Positions 39,193-47,140 of a stretch of DNA of 64,000 bases are shown here, one piece after another (position 1 is the first letter of the stretch; each line of letters starts with the position of its first letter). This stretch comes from Gemmatimonadota bacterium (GTDB lineage Bacteria > Gemmatimonadota > Gemmatimonadetes > Longimicrobiales > Gaopeijiaceae). Where the stretch lies: the NCBI GenBank assembly GCA_013002885.1, contig JABDLS010000076.1:1-64000 (forward strand). The letters are read 5' to 3'. The notes below the pieces were generated by a model that did no database searches, was not told the origin of the DNA, and worked only from the letters and a program-made list of their open reading frames with translations. Made by a program: the position numbers and the translations under genes.

Positions 39193-40113
39193 ATGCGAAA
39201 CCTCCATCTCCTCTGCCTCGCCGTCCTCATCGCAGGCGCGTGCGGTGGGTCGGAGGGCCCCGGAGACGATGCAGAAACCGACGACGCCGCTGCGGAAGCT
39301 CCAGGGGCGGAAGCTCTAGGGGTGGACCAGCGGGCCGGAACGATCCAGGCCCAACGCGCCACACTCGTCGGACTTTGGTCCAACGGGACGCCGGCCTTCG
39401 GCGTCTTCGTGCCCAGCGAGCGCGAGCGGGGGGCCCGAGGCCCCGACGGCGAGCGGCTCCCTCCGCTCTACACCGCCGAAGGGGCCGCCCGCCTCGCGGC
39501 GAATCCACTGCTGGACTACCTCTTCCTGAATCTGGAAGGCTCGTACGATCCGGAGGCGGTGGCTACGGTGGCCGCTGGGTTGGGCGAGGACCCTGATGCC
39601 CCGACGCTCCTCGTCCGCATCCCCCCTATTTCCGCCGACGGAGCCACGGCCGCGCGCGACCGGGCCATGGAGGCACTTCAGGCCGGGGCCGATGGCATCG
39701 TGTTCCCGCACGTCCGGAGCGCCGCCGAGGCTCGCCAAGTCGTGGAGTCCATGGAGTGGGCCGGGGCCGACGTCTGGTCGCCCTCGAATCCCGGTGGCAC
39801 CGTCCTCGCCATGGTCATGATCGAGGATCCTGGCGCGCTGGAAGACGCGGCGGCCATTGCCGATGTGGAAGGCTATAGTGTCCTTGCCTGCGGCATCGGT
39901 AGCCTATCCCAGGCACTCGGCAGCCGCGAAGCGGGTGAAGCCGGCAATCAACGGGTCCTGGAGGAGGCGAAGCGTGTGGGACGGCCGGACATGATCACGG
40001 CCAACGCCGAGGACGTCGCACAGCGCATCGACGAGGGCTTCCTCGGCCTTCTCATGTCCGGCCCGGAAGCCGACGAGGCGATTCGAGTGGGTAGGGCGGC
40101 GGCGGGCCGGTAG
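39193..40113 (+). CDS. HpcH/HpaI aldolase-like lipoprotein (paralog 2)
   Basis: MRNLHLLCLAVLIAGACGGS lipobox; LLVRIPPISADGATAARDRAMEALQAGADGIVFPHVRSAAEARQVVESMEWAG; MVMIEDPGALEDAAAIADVEGYSVLACGIGSLSQALG. Confidence 0.75.
   Translation: MRNLHLLCLAVLIAGACGGSEGPGDDAETDDAAAEAPGAEALGVDQRAGTIQAQRATLVGLWSNGTPAFGVFVPSERERGARGPDGERLPPLYTAEGAARLAANPLLDYLFLNLEGSYDPEAVATVAAGLGEDPDAPTLLVRIPPISADGATAARDRAMEALQAGADGIVFPHVRSAAEARQVVESMEWAGADVWSPSNPGGTVLAMVMIEDPGALEDAAAIADVEGYSVLACGIGSLSQALGSREAGEAGNQRVLEEAKRVGRPDMITANAEDVAQRIDEGFLGLLMSGPEADEAIRVGRAAAGR
39292..39321 (+). repeat. 15-bp tandem duplication in the lipoprotein linker
   Basis: gcggaagctccaggg gcggaagctctaggg, encoding AEAPG-AEALG; one mismatch. 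Confidence 0.8.
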
Positions 40114-40130
40114 CCGCGGGCGCGTGCGTC

Positions 40131-41372
40131 TCAGGCCGTCACTCCGGCGTCCGCGCCGGCCTCCAGGGCCTCGACCAGCCGCGGCACGGCCGAAACCGGT
40201 GTCGAGCAGAGGGCCACACGCACGGCGCCGGGAATCGGTACCGTGTAGACCCCCATTTCACGCATCTTCGCAGCCGTTCGTTCTTGATCGGGGGTGAACA
40301 TCGCCACGAAGAACCCCGCGTCGAAACGGGGTGTCGGGATACCGGCTCTGGTGGCGTACTCGTTGAAGACGTCGATTCGTTCGTCGAGGAGCGCACAGAG
40401 TCGGGCCCGCTCTGCGCCCACGCGTTCAGCGAGGTCTGGATCGGTGAGGAGGTCGGTGACGGCGAGTTGGCCGAGGTGGTTGCAGTTCGACCAGGTGGAG
40501 CGGCAGGTGTAGCCGAGGGCGTTGTCGATCTGCACCCGCTCGGCCTCATCCCGATGGAGGCCAACGAGAGCGCCGATCCTTGCACCGTACTGACAGAAGC
40601 TCTTCGACGCCGTCCAAGCTACAAGGACGGTGGCGCTTTCGAGGAGGCCGGGAACGGCATCGATCCAGCTCCGGGCGGCCGCCCCGCCGAACTCCATGTA
40701 CGCCGCGTCGATCATGACGGTGACGGGAGCGCGCGACCCCGCTCGTTTCACGGCGGCTACCACTTCCTGCCACTCGTCTGCGTCCAGGGAATAGCCGGTG
40801 GGATTGTGGCAGGGGAAGTTGAGCACCACCATGGCCCGACCCTGGGTGTCGATGTGACGCTCAAGGCCCGCCGCCATGCCTTCTACATCGAATGAGCCGT
40901 TGGCGCCGAACATCTGGAAAGGGTCCAGGTCGCGGCCGGTGTGGTGGCAAATGGGTCGGTAGGGACCCCAGTAGAACTCGGGGACCAGGAGCTTCTGGCC
41001 CGGGGCCAGGAAGTTCACCACGCCGGCGTGCACCGCACCCGTGCCCCCGGGCGTGGCCACCGATACCGCCTGGTCAGCCAAGGTTCCGTCACCGAAGAGG
41101 TCTTCGATGACCGCCTGCCGATACGCGGGGACGCCGGATATGGGCGCGTACCCCGCCGGCCGACGGCTACTCGCGTACCGGCCCAGGGTTTCGAGGACCG
41201 TGGGCATCGTGCAGAGGACACCGTCGTCGTCCATCAACGCGCCGAGCGTGGCGTTGAGGATGGACTCACCGGCCGTCGCTCGACTGCGGGCCTCCGCGTT
41301 GAGGGTGAAGATCGGGTCGTTGCCGGCGCGGTCGCGGGCCCCGTCGATGACGGATGAGTAGGGGCCGGTCAT
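40131..41372 (-). CDS. class I aminotransferase (aspartate/aromatic type)
   Basis: GGTGAVHAGVVNFLAPGQKLLVPEFYWGPYRPICHHTGRDLDPFQMF; NFPCHNPTGYSLDADEWQEVV; VAWTASKSFCQYGARIGALVG. Confidence 0.92.
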   Translation of the reverse strand: MTGPYSSVIDGARDRAGNDPIFTLNAEARSRATAGESILNATLGALMDDDGVLCTMPTVLETLGRYASSRRPAGYAPISGVPAYRQAVIEDLFGDGTLADQAVSVATPGGTGAVHAGVVNFLAPGQKLLVPEFYWGPYRPICHHTGRDLDPFQMFGANGSFDVEGMAAGLERHIDTQGRAMVVLNFPCHNPTGYSLDADEWQEVVAAVKRAGSRAPVTVMIDAAYMEFGGAAARSWIDAVPGLLESATVLVAWTASKSFCQYGARIGALVGLHRDEAERVQIDNALGYTCRSTWSNCNHLGQLAVTDLLTDPDLAERVGAERARLCALLDERIDVFNEYATRAGIPTPRFDAGFFVAMFTPDQERTAAKMREMGVYTVPIPGAVRVALCSTPVSAVPRLVEALEAGADAGVTA

Positions 41373-42391
41373 CGTGGCGGCTCGGGCAGGGTGCCGTCGA
41401 TCTCGGCGTACACCTGGGCGATGGCCCGATCACCCTGACTCTCCCTCAGCGACCACTCCTCAAGGTCACCGAAGAAGGCCTGCTGCTGAGCGTCCTCGAC
41501 GCCGTATCCTTCCTCATGGAGCTGGCGGGCCTGATCGATGACAACACGAATCGCGCCCTGGAAGAGCTCGAGTTCATCGGCGAGAATGGTGGGGTGATCG
41601 ACGAACCCGTGGCCGGGCACGTACGTCTCGACGTCCATGGCCTGCGCCCGTTCGATCATCTCGATCCACTCCGACGGGTAGGCGCTTCGCATGGCCGGGA
41701 AGACCCGGTGGAGGTACGCCTCGCTCATGAAGATGATGCTCTCTTCGGGAAGATGGACCACCAGATCTCCTCCCGTGTGGGCTCTGCCCAGGTGGAGGAC
41801 CCTGACTTCCTTGTCACCCATCTGCAGGACGACTTCGTCTGCGACGGTTCGGGTGGCGTTGGGCACGGCGTCCATGCCCTCCAGGGCTGCCGCCGAAGTG
41901 GGGTGGGCGATGAACTCGACGCCCTCGGGAAAGGCCGAGTTTCCGGCAGTATGGTCTCCGTGGTCCGACGCGATGACCACCGTGCGGATGGGCTGGTCCG
42001 TGATCTCGGCGATGTGATCGATGAGGCGGTCCGTTTCCTCCACACTGCCCTGTCCGTCAGCAACGAGGACGCCGTCGTCGGTGACGACGAACATGCTCAC
42101 CGTGGTGAACATCTCTTCGCCGGCGGAGCGAAGCTGCTCGTAGCTGTACACGCCAGGAGCCAACTCCTTCACCCGGGGGAAATCGTCGACGGTGTAGCCG
42201 CGTGCGAATGGATCGGCCGTGCGTATGAGTTGATCGGCAGGGATGTCGACGGTGGCGGTCGTCGGTTCGGCCGGATCGTCGGCCTCGGAGTCGGCGCCTC
42301 CCGAGCAGGCACCGACGGACACGATGGCCAGGAGAGCGATGAAGGAAGCGAAGGAGTCGGGTCGCGCAGAGCCGCGATCAGGAATCTTCAC
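41369..42391 (-). CDS. MBL-fold metallo-hydrolase lipoprotein with SxHxDH variant motif
   Basis: LLAIVSVGACSGG lipobox; TVVIASDHGDHTAGNSAFPEGVEFIAHP; LGRAHTGGDLVVHLPEESIIFMSEAY; YVPGHGFVDHP. GTG start proposed; ORF extends to 42451. Confidence 0.85.
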   Translation of the reverse strand: MKIPDRGSARPDSFASFIALLAIVSVGACSGGADSEADDPAEPTTATVDIPADQLIRTADPFARGYTVDDFPRVKELAPGVYSYEQLRSAGEEMFTTVSMFVVTDDGVLVADGQGSVEETDRLIDHIAEITDQPIRTVVIASDHGDHTAGNSAFPEGVEFIAHPTSAAALEGMDAVPNATRTVADEVVLQMGDKEVRVLHLGRAHTGGDLVVHLPEESIIFMSEAYLHRVFPAMRSAYPSEWIEMIERAQAMDVETYVPGHGFVDHPTILADELELFQGAIRVVIDQARQLHEEGYGVEDAQQQAFFGDLEEWSLRESQGDRAIAQVYAEIDGTLPEPPR

Positions 42392-42496
42392 GGAAGGTCT
42401 CGATGGGTCTGACGTGGTACGGGGTGTCGAGCCAGCTGCCCGACGCGGCAAGTCGGAGAAGGTATGCCCTGCGGCGGTTCGCGACAGAGGCGGGGC

Positions 42497-43333
42497 TCAG
42501 CCCCGGCTTGCCTTCCAGTCGTCGTAGCGCATCCGGAGGGTGATCACGGGGTTGGCGTTTTCGTCGGATTCGATGTTCTGGTCCGTGACGTCGATGAACA
42601 TGTAGTAGTCGCCGTCGTTGAACGACTCGCCTTCCGCATCGTCGGGATCGGCCGCCAGGATGTACGCCACATGCGCGTTGCGGCCGTCGCACGGAGCGTC
42701 GGGTACCGGTGGCGTGTCGCACGTGCAGCGCCGGTCGCCACCTGCGGCGTCGGCGGCTTCCATGGCGGCCATCACCTTCTCGACGACGTCCCCTTCGGCG
42801 CGCTCCATGTCCCTCGCCGCGTTCTGCACCACGGCGTCGGACGCCAGAATGTTACCCTGGACGGAGTAGTAGATGTCGGTGCCCGCGACCCGGCCCTGAA
42901 CGGACAGCGAAGCCGGGCTGTTGTCCCGTCCCGAGAAGCCGATGAAGCGCCCCTGGAGGTCGACGATGCCGAACTGACGACGCTGGACGTTCGGGTCGCC
43001 GTAGAGCATGTCGAGAATGAGGCGGGGATCGGTCCCGTCCTTCAACTGCTCGTAGATGAGAGCCTGGTTCGCCCTCGTCACATCTACCCCTGCCTGCGCC
43101 GCACCGACGCCCACACCGGGGACGACGATGGCCTGAATGTCCATCAGCCCTTTCGACGGAAAGCTCAGGAGGCGCTCCTGAGCCACGCAGGTCGCCGAAG
43201 AGATGACCACGCGTCCGGTTCGAGCATCGACGGCGATGACCGACCAGGTAGCTGACGCCGGCAGTGCACCGACGGCCAGACCAGCTACAGCAATGAGGGT
43301 CGCCAGCGTGACCCTCCATCCCATCCTGATCAA
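42497..43333 (-). CDS. DUF1028 (Ntn-hydrolase-like) exported protein
   Basis: ATWSVIAVDARTGRVVISSATCVAQERL; VVPGVGVGAAQAGVDVTRANQALIYEQLKDGTDPRLILDML; RQFGIVDLQGRFIGFSGRDNSPASLSVQGRVAGTDIYYSVQGNIL. Confidence 0.88.
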   Translation of the reverse strand: MIRMGWRVTLATLIAVAGLAVGALPASATWSVIAVDARTGRVVISSATCVAQERLLSFPSKGLMDIQAIVVPGVGVGAAQAGVDVTRANQALIYEQLKDGTDPRLILDMLYGDPNVQRRQFGIVDLQGRFIGFSGRDNSPASLSVQGRVAGTDIYYSVQGNILASDAVVQNAARDMERAEGDVVEKVMAAMEAADAAGGDRRCTCDTPPVPDAPCDGRNAHVAYILAADPDDAEGESFNDGDYYMFIDVTDQNIESDENANPVITLRMRYDDWKASRG

Positions 43334-43857
43334 GGCCCGCCTTCGTCGGAATTGATCTCCGTCCAGGCAGTCGCGAACGACGCCACCAACTCGTCGAGGG
43401 TGGCGGCCACCGCGTCAGTAGCCGAGGCGGCATCGGTGACGCCGACATTGCTCGAGAACCATGTGACGGCCTCGGGCAGGGTGATCTGAGTATCCCGGAG
43501 CATCTGGGCAGACTGCTGGACGCGAAGCTCCACGGAGTACGCGAGGGCACCGCTGACACCGTTGTCACCGGTGGCGCAGTCGATGGTGACCCTCAGCTCG
43601 GGGAGAGCCGGGTGCTGGAGCATCTCCTCCATGGTGAGGACGCCCACCTCGGAGTCGAGGAGCGACAGGGAGACGCTGGCTTCGAAGTCGGAGGCGGCGA
43701 CACCTGCGGACTCACACGCCTCGGCCACCTCCATTCGAATGTACACGCCCCCGAGGTCCTCGAGGGTGTAGCGGTTCGACTCCGTGTCCTGCGCCTCGAC
43801 GCCCGCAGGCATCAACGAGGCCAGAGCCACGAAGCAGAGCCCAGAAAGTCGCTTCAT
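43330..43857 (-). CDS. small secreted hypothetical protein
   Basis: MKRLSGLCFVALASLMPAGVEAQ signal; ATGA overlap with the DUF1028 gene; no recognised domain. Confidence 0.65.
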   Translation of the reverse strand: MKRLSGLCFVALASLMPAGVEAQDTESNRYTLEDLGGVYIRMEVAEACESAGVAASDFEASVSLSLLDSEVGVLTMEEMLQHPALPELRVTIDCATGDNGVSGALAYSVELRVQQSAQMLRDTQITLPEAVTWFSSNVGVTDAASATDAVAATLDELVASFATAWTEINSDEGGP

Positions 43858-43871
43858 GCTGTTCAGGTGCA

Positions 43872-45695
43872 CTAGTTGCCGCCGGACGATCCGGACCCGC
43901 ACGACCGGCAGTTGTGGTTGTTCTTCGAACCCAGCTTCTCCAGGAGGGCGATGGTCGCGGGGTGGGGCTGAGCCCGCTGCTCCGGGCTGTTGGCCATGTC
44001 CGCCGTCGTCTGACCCCTCCGACTCACCAACGTCACGTCCGCCCCTTGAGACACCAGATACAGAATGGTCTCGTTGTCACCCCGGGCCGCGGCGTGGTGG
44101 ACCGGTGAAAAGCCGTCCATGTCGCGCAGGTTCGGGTCGACGCCCAACTCCTCGACGAAGTACTTCATGGCGGGGAGCCAACCGCCGGGAACGCTCCGAT
44201 GCTGCTGCGCGACGCGGGATGTTCCGAAGCCTACGCCGGCGGCCGCATGAATGGGATGCACCGCCGGACCACCCACCTCAACGGGTGGGAGACCGGACGG
44301 ATCCTCCTCCTCTTCTTCATCGTCATCGTCGTCGAAGAAGCGACGACGCTCCGGGAGTTTCATGGTCCAGATGTTGGGATCGGCGCCGTAGGAGTGGAGG
44401 ATCTTCATGGCCTCCACGTCCGTGGCGTAGGCCGCGCGCCAGAAGGGCGTGGCGCCGGTGAAGTCGACGCCCATGCGGCCGGCGTTGTAAGCGGCATACC
44501 AGACGTGGGTGCTGGTGCGGGCGTTGGGGTCGGCACCGGCCTCGAGGAGGATCTCCATGAACTCGAGATAGGACGTCGCCTGCACGCGATAGGCCTGGGG
44601 CTGCGGGTACCACGTCCGCAGTGACCACTCGATGTTCAGCGTTGCGAAGAGCGGGCCGACGCCATCGTCACTCACGAGGTTGGGATCCGCTCCGCGCTCG
44701 AGGAGCACTGTGGCGAGATCGTAGTTCCCGTTGATGACGGCAACCAGCAAAGGGCTCGAGTTGTCGCCGCCGGAGAGCTGATCGATGTCCGCTCCTCCGT
44801 CGAGGAGGAGCTCGGCCGTTTCGATATGACCCTGACGAGCTGCGTAGTGCAGCGGTGTGAAGCCACCCTGGACGCCGATCTGCTCGATGGAGGAAAGCGC
44901 CTTCACCGGCGGCTCCTTTTCCTCCTCCTTCTCTTCGTCCTTTGCCTCCTCCTCTTCGCCTTCTGCCTTCGTGCTGTCAGCAGAGGCCGTGTCCGGCTGG
45001 GGCTGAGCTTGGGGTGGGAATCTGGGATCGCCTCTCGGCTCCTCCCCGCTTTCCGCCGCTCGGATGCGAGCGCGTCGGGAGCGATCATCACTGTCCCGCT
45101 CGGCCGCCGCGGTGTAGTCCTTCAGATCCGTGGTAACGGAGGGGTCGGCACCCAACTCCAGCAGTGACGTGACCGCACTGGCAGCGCCACGACCCGCGGC
45201 GAACACGAGGGGCGACCGACCGCGGAAGCCATCGCGGGCGTTGATGTCCGCTCCGTGCTCAACCAGAGCCCGAATCGACGCGGCATCGTTCGCCTGCGCG
45301 GCGAAGTGCAGCGCCGTCACGCCCGTGTCCGTCCAGTGGTTTGGATCCGCACCCGCCTCCAGGAGCGCCTCCACGATGGCCGGGTGCCCGGAGCGGGCCG
45401 CCAGATGGAGGGGTGTGTACCCACCGACCCGCGTCAACGGCCGGACGGTGGCGCCGGCGTAGAGGACGACCTCGAGGGTGCCGAGGTCGTCGTTCAGGGC
45501 GGCCCAGTGCAGCGCCGTCAGACCGTCGGCCTGAGGTGCGTTCACGTCCGCACCCTGACGAAGAAGCGTCCGAAGCTGCTCGACGTCTCCCGCCTGAGCG
45601 GCATCGGCCACCGGGGACTCCAGTGGCGCGGCGGCGGCGAGGAGGAGGCTGACGCCGAGAATCGAGGCCAGCCTCACCGTGGTGCTCTTGATCAT
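43872..45695 (-). CDS. secreted ankyrin-repeat protein with acidic inserts and Cys/Gly tail
   Basis: Signal peptide; many ANK units (GGYTPLHLAARSGHPAIVEALLEAGADPN; GGFTPLHYAARQGHIETAELLLDGGADI); EEEEAKDEEKEEEKE and DDDDDEEEEED; C-terminus NNHNCRSCGSGSSGGN. Confidence 0.9.
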   Translation of the reverse strand: MIKSTTVRLASILGVSLLLAAAAPLESPVADAAQAGDVEQLRTLLRQGADVNAPQADGLTALHWAALNDDLGTLEVVLYAGATVRPLTRVGGYTPLHLAARSGHPAIVEALLEAGADPNHWTDTGVTALHFAAQANDAASIRALVEHGADINARDGFRGRSPLVFAAGRGAASAVTSLLELGADPSVTTDLKDYTAAAERDSDDRSRRARIRAAESGEEPRGDPRFPPQAQPQPDTASADSTKAEGEEEEAKDEEKEEEKEPPVKALSSIEQIGVQGGFTPLHYAARQGHIETAELLLDGGADIDQLSGGDNSSPLLVAVINGNYDLATVLLERGADPNLVSDDGVGPLFATLNIEWSLRTWYPQPQAYRVQATSYLEFMEILLEAGADPNARTSTHVWYAAYNAGRMGVDFTGATPFWRAAYATDVEAMKILHSYGADPNIWTMKLPERRRFFDDDDDEEEEEDPSGLPPVEVGGPAVHPIHAAAGVGFGTSRVAQQHRSVPGGWLPAMKYFVEELGVDPNLRDMDGFSPVHHAAARGDNETILYLVSQGADVTLVSRRGQTTADMANSPEQRAQPHPATIALLEKLGSKNNHNCRSCGSGSSGGN

Positions 45696-47080
45696 ATGGC
45701 GAAGGTTCCCGTGCTGTTGCCGAACCGCTCGATATCGCTGACGCCCATCTTCTGCAGGAGGCTGAGCATGACGTTCGCCATGGGCGTCCCGGGCGTGGCG
45801 CGGATGTGGCGCTCGCCCTCCACGAGACCGTTGGCACCACCCACCAGGAAGAGGGGGCACCGGATGTGGTTGTGGAGGTTGGAGTCGGCCATGGCCGAAC
45901 CGTACATGACCATGGTCTTGTCCAGCAGGGTGCCGTCGCCTTCGGTGACCGACTGCAGCTTCTCGAGGAAGTAGGGAATCATCGAGACGTGGTACTCGTT
46001 GATCTTGGCGAAGTCGCGGACCCGGTCTTCCCGGCCACCGTGGTGGGATGCCGCGTGGAACGGCGTATCGGACCCGCTTTCAGGGTACACCCTCGGCGAT
46101 GCGTCACGGCCGATCTTGAAGGAGAAGACCCGGGTAGTGTCCGACATGAAGGCCAGGACCTGCAGGTCGAACATCAGTTTGACGTGCTCGGCGAAGTCGT
46201 CGGGGACGCCGACGGGCGCCTCGGGGATCTGGCGCTCCTCGCCGCTGGAGTTCTGCGCCTCGATCCGCTGGATGCGCTCCTCGAGCTCGCGGATGTTCGT
46301 CGTGTACCGGTCCAGTCGCTCGCGGTCGGCGGCGCCGAGGTCTCTGCGGAGTCCGGACATCTCGCTCATGACCCAGTCCAGGATGCTCCGGTCCGTGGCG
46401 AGTCTCTCCGCGCGCTGCTCCGGCGTTCCACCGGCACCGAACATCTGCTCGAAGACCGCCCGCGGGTCGCGGATCATGGGAAGGGGCTCGGTGGGAGACG
46501 CCCAGGAGATCGTGTCGGTGTAGACGCAGGAATAGCCGTACGCGCAGCCGCCTGCCTGATCGACGTTCTCGATGGTGAGCTGCATCGACGGGATTGGTGT
46601 CTCGCCGGCGATGGATTTGGCGTAGACCTGGTCGAACGACGTCCCAGCATGGACGTCCGAGCCCTGGGTCTGCTTCGGGTGCGCCTGCGTCAGGAAGACC
46701 GCTGCCGTCCGGAAGTGGTCGCCACCGATCTCTTCAGGGGAGAAGGCGTCGGCATTCCTGCAATCCGAGTCGCTGACGATCGTCAGGTGCTTACGGAAGG
46801 GCTCCAACGGCTTCAGGGAGCTGAGGGAGAGGTCGAAATCCTTCCCCTCTTCCTTGGGCGCCCACAGCCCGAGTTCCGCACCGAGGTCGTTGCAGCCGGC
46901 GGCGCCGTGGACGTTCTCGATTGCGACGAGGCGCGTACTGTCGGCAGCGCGGCCGGCGGCGGTAGCGGCCATGGGCCGGGCAGCCGGGACCATCGCGTCG
47001 AGAAGCGGTAGACCGACGGTCGCACCCATGCCCTTGAGCATCGCCCGTCGTGAGATGTGCTTTCCGGTGATGAAGTCCAT
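45692..47080 (-). CDS. DUF1552 domain-containing protein with Tat-type signal
   Basis: ISRRAMLKGMGATVGLPLLDAM; RLVAIENVHGAAGCNDLGAELGLWAPKEEG; AVFEQMFGAGG; GTLLDKTMVMYGSAMADSNLHNHIRCPLFLVGGANG. Confidence 0.9.
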   Translation of the reverse strand: MDFITGKHISRRAMLKGMGATVGLPLLDAMVPAARPMAATAAGRAADSTRLVAIENVHGAAGCNDLGAELGLWAPKEEGKDFDLSLSSLKPLEPFRKHLTIVSDSDCRNADAFSPEEIGGDHFRTAAVFLTQAHPKQTQGSDVHAGTSFDQVYAKSIAGETPIPSMQLTIENVDQAGGCAYGYSCVYTDTISWASPTEPLPMIRDPRAVFEQMFGAGGTPEQRAERLATDRSILDWVMSEMSGLRRDLGAADRERLDRYTTNIRELEERIQRIEAQNSSGEERQIPEAPVGVPDDFAEHVKLMFDLQVLAFMSDTTRVFSFKIGRDASPRVYPESGSDTPFHAASHHGGREDRVRDFAKINEYHVSMIPYFLEKLQSVTEGDGTLLDKTMVMYGSAMADSNLHNHIRCPLFLVGGANGLVEGERHIRATPGTPMANVMLSLLQKMGVSDIERFGNSTGTFAI

Positions 47081-47140
47081 TTCTTCAGTGCCTCGTCGAG
47101 GTGGTTGTCTTTTCGGTTGCTTTGAAGTGCTCGTGGTGCA

